From Prorocentrum cordatum (lineage: Eukaryota > Sar > Dinophyceae > Prorocentrales > Prorocentraceae), in the NCBI GenBank assembly GCA_963575745.1, contig CAUYUJ010004540.1:1-64000 (forward strand): 64,000 nt of DNA. The letters run 5' to 3'. The translations under genes were made by a program, and so were the position numbers. How positions within the stretch are numbered: position 1 is the stretch's first letter; each line of letters starts with the position of its first letter. Under the pieces are notes generated by a model. The model saw nothing but the letters and a program-made list of their open reading frames with translations. It made no database searches and was not told the DNA's origin. Below, piece after piece: positions 52,624 through 63,503 of the stretch.

Positions 52624-52639
52624 CTCAGCGTCAACATGA

Positions 52640-52759
52640 TCATCGTCGCCATCGTCGTCAGCATCACCAGCATCAGCAGCATCACAATCAGCACCAGCAT
52701 CCTCCCCCTCCTCCTCCTCCTCCTCCTCCTCCTCCTCCTCCTCGTTATCATCATCCTCG

Positions 52760-52844
<85 letters not shown>

Positions 52845-52914
52845 TATCAGCATCAGCATCAGCATCATCATCATCATCATCATCGTCACCATCATCATCA
52901 TCATCATCAACATC

Positions 52915-52945
<31 letters not shown>

Positions 52946-53085
52946 CCATCATCATCAGCATCAGCATCATCATCATCATCAACACCGAAATCAGCATCAT
53001 CCTCATCATTAGCAACTGCATCACCACCAGCACCGTCACCACCATCACCATCAGCATCATCATCACCTTCATCACCATCATCAAT

Positions 53086-53117
<32 letters not shown>

Positions 53118-54475
53118 CATCATCAGCAGCATCATCATCATACGCATCATCCTCATCAACCTCGTCCTCATACTCATCCTCATCCGTGTCCTCATCCTCA
53201 TCCTCATCCTCGTCCTCATCCTCGTCCAGATCCAGTTCCTCATCCTCATCCTCGTCCTCCTCATCGTCATTATCATCATCAGCCGCATCGTCATCATCAT
53301 CATCATTCTCATCATCATCATCATCATGATCGTAATCGTCGTCATCATCATCATCATTACCATCAACATCAACATCAACATCAACATCAACATCATCATC
53401 ATAACCATCATCATCCACATCCTCATCCTCATCCTCATCCTCATCCTGATGACCATCATCAGCAGCAGCCGCACAATCAGCATCAATCACAACACCACCA
53501 GCATCCGAATCAGCATCATCATCAGCAGCAGCATCACAATCAGCATCAGAATTATCAGCATCAGCAGCGGCATCATAATCAACACCCCCACCCCCACAAC
53601 CACCATCATCAGCATCGTCGCCGTCGTCGTCAGCAGCTGCAGCAGCTGCATAATCACCCCTTCCACCATCCGCATCCCTACCACCATCAGCAGCAGCATC
53701 GCCAGCAACATCACCAGCATCGTCAACAGCAGCAACACAGTTATGATTGCCATTATCAGCATTATCCTCATGAGCATCAGCAGGAGCAGCAGCATGCGCG
53801 TGATCCTCCGCCATATCCTTCTCCCCCTCCTCCTCACCAGCATCAGCATCATCAACGTCGTCGTCGCCATCGTCGTCGTCAACATCACCAACATCATCAC
53901 CATCCTCATCAACAACGTCATTAACCTCACCGTCAGTCTCCTAATCACCGCAATCCTCGTCATCACTACCTTCATCATCGTCATCCTCGTCATAAGCGTC
54001 GTCCCCATTACCACCACCACCATGACCAATATGATCAGCATCATCATGCTCGCCATCATCCTCACCATGCGCATGATCAACATCAACAGCACCATCATCA
54101 TAATCAGCAACATCGTCATCATGACCATCAACATCAATATCAACTTCGTCATCATCTGTGCCATAGACATCACCATCATCACCAACAACATCAGCATCAC
54201 CATCACTACCACCACATCAGCACCATCACCATCATCAACAACACCACAACCATCACCTACCATCATGGATACCACATCCATCTGCTCCATCATCACCTTC
54301 GCCAACACCATCATCATCACCATCATGAGCATCAGCATCATCACAATCATCACCAGCAGCAACAACATCATCATCATCATCAACCCTCATCAGCATGATC
54401 ACCACCAGCACCATCAGCATCGTCATCGTCATCATCATCATCGTCATCGTCGTCGTCGTCGACGTCCATCGCGCG
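52640..54475. repeat. 1.8-kb ATC/TCA trinucleotide satellite
   Basis: Mostly CATCATCAT with CAG, CTC and CAA variants. The longest frames of the window (680 and 528 codons, Ile/Ser and Asp/Glu) lie here and are repeat artefacts. Confidence 0.97.
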
Positions 54476-54479
54476 CGAC

Positions 54480-55285
54480 GATGGGGGGGGCACGGCGGGG
54501 GCCCGCGCGACACGCCCGCTCCGCCGCCGCCGCCGCGCGGCACCCCGTGTGCTGTCCGACGGGGCCGCCCGAGACACGGGAGCGGAGCCTGAAGCTGCGG
54601 GGCGGCGCGGTAGGCAGACATCCGCACGCGGCGGAGGCGCCTGGAGAGGCGCACCCAGGGCGCAGGAGGAAAGGGTAACGCGGGCCCGCTCCCTCGCTCG
54701 GGGCTCCCCGTCGTGCAAGGGGGCGGCCGAGGTCTCAGGCGCTGCGATTTGCTCACACCAGGCGTTGCTCCGCCCATCTTCGGGCCCTAAAGCGATGACA
54801 CATCGATGGGAACTGCCACAAGAAAGTGGGGGTCAAGGGCTCCGGCCGTGACTTGTCACGTCGTTCTAAAACATTGTTCGCGAGGTCGGGTCTCGGGGGA
54901 GGGGGGAGATAGGCAAGCAGGGCGCGCTCGCGCCACATCTGACAAACTACCCTTCCCACCTATCCTTCCCGCTGGCGCTGTTTTTTTCCTGTCTGTGTCA
55001 CGACGGACCAGGAACGCCCAAAAGGCAGGAGAGCCCAGAATCGAATCGACAAGTCGGATCGGCGATCGGGATGAATCGAATCGGCGGAAATCGGCTGCCG
55101 AGTCGGGAGAAGTTGAATTGGCGGCGATCGGCAGGCTAGTAGGCCGCAATTGAGAAATCGGGACCCACATCGGAATCCGTGAATCCGTCGAATCGAATCG
55201 GAATCGGAAGCCGTCGAAATCGAATCGAATCGAATCGGGAAAATGGAAACGAGCCCCAAAGAGGACACCATCGTGGCATGAACGC
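54480..55285. other. no gene recognised; GAATC repeat
   Basis: GC-rich unique DNA to about 54860, then GAATCGAATCGG-type repeats at 55031-55250. Confidence 0.5.
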
Positions 55286-55735
55286 CCAGGAGAGGGAGGA
55301 GGAGAGGGAGGAGGAGGGGGAGGAGGAGGAGGAGGAGGAGGAGGAGGAGGAGGAGGAGGAGGAGGAGGAGGAGGACGGGGGGCGCCCAGGAGAGGGGCGC
55401 CGCGCGGGCGCACGCGCGCGGCGACGTCGGCACGGGGAGCGTTGCGCGACAGGGAGGGCAGGGGCGCCTGGGAGGAGCGACCGGCTCCGCGGAGGAGAAG
55501 GGGCTAGGAGGAGGAGGACGAGGAGGAGGAAGAGGAGGAGGAGGAGGAGAAGGAGGAGGAGGAGGAGGCGGAGGAGGAGGAGGAGGGGGAGGAGGAGGAG
55601 ATGGAGGACGAGGAGGCGGAGGAGGAGGAGGAAGAGGAGGAGGAGGAGGAGGACGAGGAGGACGAGGAGGAGGAGGAGGAGGAAGAGGAGGAGGAGGAGG
55701 AGAAAGAGGAGGACGATGAGGAGGAGGAGGGCCGC
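55286..55735. repeat. (GGA)n microsatellites
   Basis: GGA repeats at 55290-55375 and 55505-55735, separated by GC-rich DNA. Confidence 0.95.
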
Positions 55736-55876
55736 GAGCCTGGGGGCGCGAGACGAGCCACGCGGCCCCCGGTCGCCCGCGCGCCGCGCGCGCGCGGCCC
55801 CAGGCAGACCAGCCTCGGACGGACCAGCAACTGGCTGCCAGGGGCGTGAGCGCGCGCGAGCGCCCGCGCGGGCGCG

Positions 55877-55962
55877 GGGGCCCTGCGCCTCCAGCGGCGA
55901 GCTCAGGACCCCCGACCGCGGGGGCCCTGCGCCTCCAGCGGCGGGACCAGGGCCCCCGACCG
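55877..55962. repeat. tandem duplication of about 43 bases
   Basis: GGGGGCCCTGCGCCTCCAGC occurs at 55877 and again at 55919, each followed by GGCG and a CCCCGACCG end. Confidence 0.85.
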
Positions 55963-57082
55963 TGAGGTCGAACGCGACCTGCTCGCCGTCGCCGTCGGGT
56001 CTCCACCGCCGCCCACGCGGTGGATCTTCGGGCCGTCCAAGCAAGTAGTAGGACTGCTGCAACCTCTGCGGCTCGAAAAAGTTGCTCCTGAGGAAGAGGT
56101 CCAAGCGCGCGGCCTCGATGTGCTGGACGACCTCCGCCATATCCACACCATCCAGAACGCCATGTTGAAGACCTTCTCAGCCTCCGACACCTCCGCCCCC
56201 ACCGTCTCGGAATCGCCCGACTCCGAGTGCGACCCCTCCTTGTCGAAGTTCTCCACGCCGACGCAGACCGACGCAGAGCATCTGCGCCCTCCTCTGCACG
56301 AACGGCTACGCCGCCCGCCCGAGCCGAGCGCCAGGGAGGTCGAGAGAGGACTCGGCCCGCAGCTGGACTCCGCCGCCACGCAATTGTCGAACACCTGCTT
56401 CCGCAGCGGCGCCACCTTCGCCGACCCATCGTCGTGGCAGCGCTCTGCGACGACCTCCGGCTCCTCCTCCACCTTCTCCGTCAACGCGTGCTTCTGGGAG
56501 TCAGCCTTGCACCCGTCCGCCTGCACGCGGTCACCCCCGCCCAGCTGCTCCAGCAGGACGTCGACCGTGCCGCGGCTGGCGGGCTCGAAAGGCGCGGCCT
56601 CGCCCCGCAGTGGGAAAGCCTGCGCCGGCCTCGAGGTCGCTGGCCTTGACGCCGACCGCCCGCGGCAGGGCCCCGCCAGCCGCCCCTGGCGGCGGCGCGT
56701 GCCTCGCATGGCTGCCCAGCGACAGCGCCTCCTCCGCCTGCTTCATCACCGCGCCTGGGCAGCCCAGGAGACGGGCGGCCGCCAGCCCTTCGTCGAAGGA
56801 AGGGAACTGACAGCCGAGCATGCCTCCGATGCGCCAGTGCGCGCCCAGCGCCACGCGGAGCGCCTGCGCCCGCCGCGCCAGGGCTCCGGCGCGAGAGGAG
56901 CCCATCTCCTCGCGGCGCTCCCTGCGGAGGCGCCTGGCGAGGGACCGCGTGCTCGCGGCCGCGCAAGCCTGGCCGCCGCCGCTGCCGCCGCCCGACATGG
57001 CCACTTGCGCGCCCGAGCGCGCCCGGGCGCGCAGCGCGAGGGCCTCCCGAAAGCCAGCTCGCTTGAGCCAAAATGGCTACGG
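55960..57082 (-). pseudogene. processed retrocopy of an unknown gene, headed by a perfect spliced leader
   Basis: Minus-strand order: spliced leader (57082-57062), 63 bases of 5' UTR, ATG at 56998, then an Arg/Ala-rich helical N-terminus (SLARRLRRERREEMGSSRAG), GMLGCQFPSFDEGLAAARLL and VMKQAEEALSLG. Frame changes near 56620 (continuing PASRGTVDVLLEQLGGGDRV, KVEEEPEVVAERCHDDGSAK) and near 56150 (DMAEVVQHIEAARLDLFLRS) have no plausible introns between them, as expected of a spliced retrocopy that decayed. No family is recognised. It is unclear whether any product is made. Confidence 0.65.
57062..57082 (-). other. relict dinoflagellate spliced leader, perfect copy
   Basis: Reverse complement of 57062-57082 ends GTAGCCATTTTGGCTCAAG and is preceded by CC; all 21 fixed bases of DinoSL agree, and the base before fits the variable first position. 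It lies directly upstream of a start codon on the same strand, so it marks the 5' end of a reverse-transcribed trans-spliced mRNA. Confidence 0.95.
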
Positions 57083-57178
57083 AGGAGGAGGAGGAGGAGG
57101 AAAAAGGGAGGAGGAGGAGGAGGAGGAGAAGGAGGAGGAGGAGGAGGAGGAGGAGGGGCGAGGAGGAGGAGGAATAAT
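57083..57178. repeat. (GGA)n microsatellite abutting the spliced leader
   Basis: GGA repeats start at the base next to the leader, so the insertion point may be a microsatellite. Confidence 0.9.
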
Positions 57179-57215
57179 GGCGAGGAACAGCAGCAGAAAC
57201 ATGACCAGGAGTGGG

Positions 57216-57438
57216 AGGAGCGGATGCATCAGCGATGCATCGGCGATGCGGCTCGAAGTGGAGCCCGACTTTCTCCACGGCGCCGTCGTCGATGCATCGC
57301 AAACGTCGCCGATACGTCGCCGATGCATCGGCGATGTATCGGCCATGCATCGGCGATGTATCGCCGATGTGTCGGCGATGCATCGGCGATGCGACGCGAT
57401 CCTTCGACCCCATCTACTCGCACCCCATCTGGGAGGCC
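57216..57438. mobile_element. foldback element, family E, copy 4 (left end eroded)
   Basis: ATCGGCGATGC palindromes and a right end CGACCCCATCTACTCGCACC with CCATCTGGGAGGCC. The expected left partner is missing. Confidence 0.8.
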
Positions 57439-57439
57439 C

Positions 57440-57958
57440 AGAGAAGAAAACCCGCGCTTGTGCGAGAGTTCCATGCTGAACGACCAGAGCAAAGCGCCGA
57501 TCCGAAATTGAGGCCGACGTTGCAGCGCAGCGGGAGTACCGAAGCACTGGAAAAATCAAAATCCAATGTCGAAAGCAGCAAACATCTAGCATAGTTTCCG
57601 AACTCCTGTGTAGGAACAAAAATGAACGGACAAGGCGCAATGCCGACGGGACGTCGTCGGAAGAGAGACGAGAGTACTGCCCATATTAGGCAAATTCAAT
57701 GGGGGGAAACGGCGGGAGGCTGGAGGGGGGGCAGGGGGGAAAGGAAGGGAGGGGAGGCAAGGGAGTGGAGGCGGGAAGATGAGAGGATATTGAGTGAGGA
57801 CGGACGAGGACGGACTCGAGAGGCGGAGGGACTGGGGAGGGATGCGAGCGAGAGGAGGCGAAGATGATCGGGGACGCACTGGCCCAGGTCAATGCAAACC
57901 CGGGTCAGTCATGCCAAGATCCTGCAAGATCCTGCAGGATCCTGCGCGCTAGCCTTGG
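57440..57958. other. no gene recognised
   Basis: G/A-rich stretch at 57700-57860. GATCCTGCA repeats at 57918-57945. Confidence 0.5.
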
Positions 57959-58321
57959 TCAGTGCAACCCTGGCTCTGCGTGATCCTGCGAGGTCTGGCG
58001 CTCTGGCTGACCCCCGTTTGCATTGCCCCTCGTCTCGAGGTTCCCGACATTAGACGAGGAAGACGAATGGATGAGGGAGCCGGCCCGAGTTCGACAGTCC
58101 AAACGTCCGAGCTGATCCTGTGCCTCCTCCCCATCCGTGTCGTCGTCGCCGTCCTCCTCCCTCACAGTCCTGCCATCCTTCTCATTTTCTACATTCGCTT
58201 GTACGGCTGCCGATCGCCTAAAGTGTCCGTACATGCTACTTTCCGCTCGTAGACTCCGCCACTCTGCCAGCGTGTTCGTCATCAGGGCATACACATCATG
58301 CGAGAAACAACAAATGTGCAC
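57959..58321 (-). CDS. hypothetical protein fragment
   Basis: A minus frame of 120 codons without repeat bias: HDVYALMTNTLAEWRSLRAE, then SMYGHFRRSAAVQANVENEK and an acidic stretch EEDGDDDTDGEEAQDQLGRL. No recognisable family. The start codon is not supported by a leader or context, so it may be an exon or a remnant. Confidence 0.3.
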   Translation of the reverse strand: MHICCFSHDVYALMTNTLAEWRSLRAESSMYGHFRRSAAVQANVENEKDGRTVREEDGDDDTDGEEAQDQLGRLDCRTRAGSLIHSSSSSNVGNLETRGNANGGQPERQTSQDHAEPGLH

Positions 58322-58439
58322 AAATACAATTAGCGTAACAATCCTTCTGCGAAGTGGAAGACCAGATTACCAGATCCATCAGAGATATTATAAGCCTCAG
58401 GTACGTGTGAGGCTCGTCATGAACGGGACAGTGATTGGG

Positions 58440-59280
58440 CTAGTCAACCAAGTCTAGGATTTGAAAAGCCTCGCCGTGAATCCTAACATTCATTCCAAAT
58501 CAATGCTTCTTCTGCGCTTAAACTTGCGATGATGTGGTCCGTGCTGCATTACAAGTCAGTGTTACCGACCAAGGCACGCAAGTTCTGGTCGCGTCTGAAG
58601 ACCCACTGCGTTTGAAGGAGGTGCCGTCGTTTCCGAGCACTCATTTGGGGGCTGGTGATCTCCTCCGCCAGCGCTCGGCCTCATGTGCAAACCCGTGGGT
58701 TATGTTTGGTATTCTTGACAACTCTCGACCCCTGGGACAACACCAGCACTTCGGGTGCCCTCCTGCAGCCGCCTGCGCCGACAGTAGGTAGACATGTATG
58801 TAAACATATATATATATACACATATACATATAACAGGCACACACACGCGCACACATGTGCGTGCGCGCAGTCCTGGTGCGCATGCCTGCGTACACGCAAA
58901 CGAGGCTTACGGGGGAACACCGGACACACTTGGGATGCAGAGATGCAAGCACGCAGACAGCGGGGAGCTTGGACGACAAGGTACCAGACTGGAGGATGAT
59001 GCGATTATGCTGACCTGTCTCTTCGCTTTAGCAGAGCCTTTGCCCACATATCCTAGACTGAATGCCATGCCGACAAGATCGCTGGCTGCATCCTATCAGG
59101 CGAATGATTTGCACTGTCAGCGAGCACCGCGCAGCAAGTGTCCCCGCTCCCCATATCTGCACCTGGCACCGCCACGGGCATGCCCCTTGCGTTTCTTCTT
59201 CATTCTGAGTGTGGTGTCATGCCGTCTCCCAACACTATCCTTGCTCCGTGCTTTCCACTGCTGCTGCGGCTGCTGTTCCT
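58440..59280. other. no gene recognised; TA/CA microsatellite
   Basis: TATATATA and ACACACGCGCACACATGTGC runs at 58803-58865. Confidence 0.6.
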
Positions 59281-59394
59281 CTTCCTCCTCCAAACCATTT
59301 CGGCTCCAGCTGGCGATTGGAGCCTGTCGCCTTTTTCTTCGAAATTGGGAGCAGCACAGTATTCGAAGTGGCACTGCTCTCCCGAGCCAGAGAG

Positions 59395-60042
59395 ATGTCA
59401 AGCCATGGCACCTGGGACTGCGCCGCCTGCGGCGCGAAGGGGTGCTGGGCCAAGCACAAGCGATGCTGGAAATGCTGGGAGTGGCGGCCTGGCAAGGGCG
59501 GCAGCAACACCCGCCGGGAAGGCAATCAGAAGGAGGATGACGATCAGCATCAACCGGCACTGGACACGGACGCCCGCGAGGAGGCGAACAAGAAGCTGGC
59601 GACTCTTCGGAGTCGCGTGCGCGACCTGCGCGCGCAAGCCGCCGAAGACGGTATGTCTTTCCTCGGCGAGGCAACAGACAACGTGCAGGAGGAGGTCCGC
59701 CGCCTGGAGGCCCAGAACGAACAGACCATCCCGAGATGCTTCGCGCAGGCACATGTGGAGAGAGACCGCCGCAAGGCAGAGCAGGCGAGGGACCGCATCA
59801 AGAATAATATCAAGTCCCTCAACGAGAAGGCCGCCGACATCCAGAAGGAGCTGGCGGAAGAGCAGACCAGACTGGAGCGCAAGGAGAAGTGCAGCCAGGA
59901 GCTGGAGGCGAAGGGCACGAAGCTAGAGCAGGCCACACCGCCTGACGCGGAAGGGGGCAGTGGAGTAAGGCAGCCCACCGCCTGGAGCAGGCGGCGACGA
60001 TGCTGCAGTCCATGGACCCCGCGGACGAGGAGGTCAAGTTAA
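59395..60042 (+). CDS. LINE-2 ORF1-like protein: Cys finger plus long coiled coil
   Basis: From ATG 59395: GTWDCAACGAKGCWAKHKRC followed by WKC, a C-x2-C..C-x2-C finger of RanBP2 style, then about 150 residues of charged heptad-like helix (RVRDLRAQAAEDGMSFLGEA, KSLNEKAADIQKELAEEQTR). This is the intact part of the element; a frameshift before 60000 makes the last 30 residues out of frame, and coding goes on at 60000-60358. RNA binding and multimerisation are inferred from family position. Confidence 0.75.
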   Translation: MSSHGTWDCAACGAKGCWAKHKRCWKCWEWRPGKGGSNTRREGNQKEDDDQHQPALDTDAREEANKKLATLRSRVRDLRAQAAEDGMSFLGEATDNVQEEVRRLEAQNEQTIPRCFAQAHVERDRRKAEQARDRIKNNIKSLNEKAADIQKELAEEQTRLERKEKCSQELEAKGTKLEQATPPDAEGGSGVRQPTAWSRRRRCCSPWTPRTRRSS

Positions 60043-60358
60043 GGCCAAGCAGGAGGCGGTCACGGACGCCCTCGCGGTGGTCAAGCGGTGCGAGCAGACG
60101 CAGGCTGAGGCCGCGGAGTCCCAGCAGCACCAGCTCTCCGCCTCTCGCAAGCGCGGCGCTGAAGCCGCCGCCGCCGCCGCGGGAGGCGACGGGAAAACGT
60201 GCATGGTCGCCATCCCCACCAAGGCCACCGCCGAGCAGGTCAAGCAGCTCCTCCTGCCGCACTGCAAGGCCGAGGAGACGGAAAAGCACGCAGCCGCCGT
60301 GGCTTCGGCTGACCTGCAACCTGGCTTCACTTTGGAGCTGCGCGTGCCGTCTCGTTGA
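60043..60358 (+). pseudogene. LINE-2 ORF1-like C-terminal part
   Basis: In the frame reaching the TGA at 60356-60358: VVKRCEQTQAEAAESQQHQL, TCMVAIPTKATAEQVKQLLL and SADLQPGFTLELRVPSR. It continues the helical product after the frameshift. Confidence 0.6.
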
Positions 60359-60359
60359 C

Positions 60360-61364
60360 GTCCTGCAGCTTCCGGGCAAACAACACATCCTGACGGCCAA
60401 TGCAAACACGGCCAGGTCCTTGGAGCGCGTGCTGGGGCTCGCGAGCACCAAGGCCGTAGTGCTGGGCCAAGGAGTTATCCATGTGCAGGGCCGACTCATG
60501 AGAGTGGTCGCAGCGCATGGCAAAGCAGGGGTGGAAGACAGCAGTGGTCCCCAGTGTGCGCACTGAGGACGGAGGTTGGAGTGCGGGCACGACCATGGCA
60601 GTGCCCAGGCACATCGCCATGAGCTGCGTGGGCGGCAGCCTGCGGGACTCCTGGGACGCGTCGCCGCCTGAGAGCCCAGGCCGCCTGGCGGCGGCATGGG
60701 TCGACGCCGGCGAGCCTGGCGGGATCCTCGTGGGCTCGCGCTGCCTGAGCCACTCGGAAGGCCCGACGACCAGGAACCTGGCGGTGCCGGCGACCTTCGG
60801 CGCGCCGGCGGGCGCGGCCGCCGCGGCAGTGCAGTGGGCCCTCGGGGGCGACCTCAACACGGACCCCGAGCGCCTGGAGGAGACCGGGCGATCGACAGGC
60901 TGAAGGGGGTCATCGTCCGACCGAGCGAGGGAGCGAGGGCGCGCGCCAGGTGCCCAAGAGGGAGGCCAGCACCCGCGGCTGCTTCATCGTCTCGCGGAGA
61001 CCGGCGCAGACGGAGCATGCGACGGCGGAGGAGGACCTGGCCATGCGCGCCAGATGCAGCCCCCCCTCCCCCGTCGCCTGCTGGCCGGGCGAGCGAGCTC
61101 CAGCCTACAGAGTGGTGCAGTCGGCGAAGGTCCCGCGCTGGCCGCTGGACATCCCGCAGGGCTGCGCAGCCTCCCCTGTCGAGCGGCCCAGCGGGCCCGA
61201 CCTCGCGGGCGACGCCGCGCAGGAGGAGGCCGGGGCGCGCACTGGAGGAGCGCCGCGAAGGCCTCCGAAAGCAACTCGGACCGCTGCCACGGCCTCGCAG
61301 GCGGCCACCCGGGGCGGAGGCACGGGCCACTTCCACAGACGGAGCAGTTCAGGGAGGTCACCAT
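60360..61364 (+). pseudogene. LINE-2 APE-like endonuclease
   Basis: AHGKQGW-like context (GKQGWKTA), then SAGTTMAVPRHIAMSCVGGS and WALGGDLNTDPERLEETG near 60835-60890 with the GGD-x-N catalytic motif kept. GCFIVSRRPAQ near 60980 corresponds to the family's IDYFIVS strand, but the Asp/Tyr pair is gone. The segment is split over three frames and ends at foldback element F. Confidence 0.7.
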
Positions 61365-61505
61365 GGGCTGGACCTAAGCGCCGTTCTGCTGGACTTCGGC
61401 CGTGTCTTGTCCTTCGTTCTGGGAGGGAGGTGTAGGACAACAGGCAGAGCAAAAAACGGACAACAAAACGGAAGCAAAACGAAACACAACGTTCAGCTCC
61501 AGCCC
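61365..61505. mobile_element. foldback element, family F, copy 2, inserted in LINE-2
   Basis: GGGCTGGACCTAAGCGCCGT pairs with ACGTTCAGCTCCAGCCC. GGAGGTCACC lies 4 bases before the left end and GGAGGTCGCC just after the right end, a possible target duplication. The insertion shows that this family is mobile. Confidence 0.8.
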
Positions 61506-61659
61506 TGGAGGTCGCCTTGGCGCCCGTGCGCCCGCCGCCCCAGAGGAGCTCCCACCGCACGGGCGGCCGCGCGACGGAGCTGGCGCGCCTGGCGCGCGCC
61601 AGCCCGGGGGCCGCGCCCCGCTCAGGAGGCGGCGCCGGGGGTCCCAGAAGCCTCGACCT

Positions 61660-61811
61660 GATGGGCCTGTTTTCCACCACCACCAGCATAAGTTGGAGGG
61701 GGAGGGGGTCCTCTTCCTCCTCCTCCTCCTCCTCCTCCTCCTCCTCCTCCTCCTCCTCCGCCTTCCCCCCTCCAACTTATGGTGGCGGTGGTGGTGGAAA
61801 ACAGGCCAATC
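61660..61811. mobile_element. foldback element, family D, copy 3, inserted in LINE-2
   Basis: GATGGGCCTGTTTTCCACCA and CATAAGTTGGAGGGGGAGGG on the left, a TCC loop, then CCCTCCAACTTATGGTGGCG and GGAAAACAGGCCAATC on the right. Confidence 0.9.
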
Positions 61812-61985
61812 ATCGACCGCCCTCCTGGACTCGGTACGCACTGGCCAGGGCGACTGCGAATGCACAAACATTGTCCCTGACAGAAGCCCCCCCCCTCAAG
61901 GGCCCTTAGGGGGGAAGTTCTCCAGAAGCATAGTTTCTCAAGGCTCCCGGGAGCATCAGGATGCGGCGCTGCTGCCGCGTGCCAG

Positions 61986-63473
61986 CCAAACACGTGGCAG
62001 CGGCAGCTCAGACTCAACAAGGCGTACCAGGAGGTAGTCAGCATGGACCTCGCGCCTTGGACAGCCGCGGAGGAGGGGACGGCGCGGGCTCGGCCTGGGG
62101 ACCCCTCTGCAGACGACTGGCAGACCATGCAATGGGTGGCCACCAACATCGGCGACGCCAACGCGACGCTGCAGGACGGCGCGCCGTACCTGCACAACTG
62201 GGCGCTCGCGGCGGGCGACCTTGCTGAGCAGGAGCGCAAAGCTGCCCGTGCCGGGGCGACAAAGGAGTGGCGGCAGTGGGCCTACGCACACAGCACAGGC
62301 GGCCCTCGACGCCGTGGGCGCCGCCGGCGCCTCCCCCGGCGACGCCGGCAGCGCCACGCTGTGGCGACCCCCAGCTGGCGGCGGACAAGGTCATGGAAAG
62401 CTGGGGGGTGGATGTGTGGCGCATGCCGGCAGGGCAGCATGCCCCGTGGCAGGAGCGCCCGCCGCCAGAAGAGCCGAAGCTGGCACCGCTGGTCCCCGCG
62501 GAGGTCCACCAGCACTGCATGGGCCTCAAGGAGCAGGCGGGCCTGGGCGTGGGGCAGTGGCACCCGCGGCTCTGAGCCACAGGAGGCGCCGAGGGCATCG
62601 AGCGCATCTTCAGCGTGTTCGACGCGGTGGAGGACGGGGAGCCCTGGCCATCAAGCCAGTCGGACATCCTCTTCTACCACACGCCGAAGGCGGAGGGTGG
62701 GGGTATGCGATGCCTTGGCATACTGCCCGAGGTGGTCAGGCGATGGGAGAAGTGCAGGCGCCCCATCATCGCGAAGTGGGAGGCCTGCCACAGGAGAGAC
62801 TACGACTGGTCGAGAGCTGGGCGTAGCAGCGAACGCAGCGCCCGGATGCAGCAGCTGTTCCGCGAGGCCGCCGTGGTCGACAATGAGAGCCGTGTGATCA
62901 CCCTGCTCGACCTCGTCACGTGCTTCGAGTACGTTGGCCACTGGAAGGTTTGGGAGCCGGGGCTACACTGGGGATTCCCCAAGCGCCTGCTGCGCGTCGT
63001 CCTCCGCATATATGCGATGACCAGGCGTGTGGTACTGGAAGGCGTTTCCACCAGAGTCACGCAGTGCTGGCAGGGCCTCGTTGCGGGGTGGGTCTCGCCC
63101 CCGCCTCGCTCGAGTGGGTGCTCGTGAAGGAGCTGGATACCATCCAATGGACAACCGCCTCGCTGAGATGTGCCTGTTCTTCGGCGACCTGTCGATAGCG
63201 CACATGAGTGAGCGGACCTGGGTGGCAGCGGGACATGCGAGGATGGTTCGCCTCGTTATCGACCGCCTGGAGAACGAACTCGAGATGCCAGCATCCCTGG
63301 GCGAGAAGGGCAAGACAGCGCTGCTGGCCTCATCCACGGCGCTGTCCAAGGATCTGGAACCCATGACCCGGAAGATCGGGATCAAGACTGTGAGCCAAGC
63401 CAAGCATCTCGATGTCACAGTCTATGCAGGCCGTCGCCGTCGCGTGTCCGCCGTGCAAAAAAGAATCTCGAAA
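61986..63473 (+). pseudogene. LINE-2 linker and reverse transcriptase, catalytically mutated
   Basis: Linker: QRQLRLNKAYQEVVSMDLAP and HQHCMGLKEQAGLGVGQWHP. RT: EGGGMRCLGILPEVVRRWEK, RRDYDWSRAGRSSERSARMQ, motif A TLLDLVTCFEYV (near 62905), GFPKRLLRVVLRIYAMTRRV, QGLVAGW, then after a frameshift LFFGDLSIAHMSERTW, where the family has Y-V-D-D. The first catalytic Asp is replaced by Gly. KIGIKTVSQAKHLDVTVYAG follows, the post-palm motif also seen in LINE-1. Confidence 0.85.
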
Positions 63474-63503
63474 TAGAAGAGCCGGGGGAAAAAGGTTGCG
63501 AGA

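Noticed and set aside
52228-54678. Open frames of 528 codons (Asp/Glu-rich) and 680 codons (Ile/Ser-rich)
   Set aside because: Both are translations of an ATC/TCA trinucleotide satellite and appear on both strands. No unique domain is attached.
54480-54760. Minus-strand Arg/Ala-rich frames as a further ARM-like exon
   Set aside because: No VR-x-x-AL helix pattern and no phase-compatible splice borders could be found.
57082-57082. Spliced leader interpreted as an SL-RNA gene
   Set aside because: An SL-RNA gene would have a GT donor and an Sm-site region after the leader. Here the leader runs straight into a UTR and an ATG-started coding sequence.
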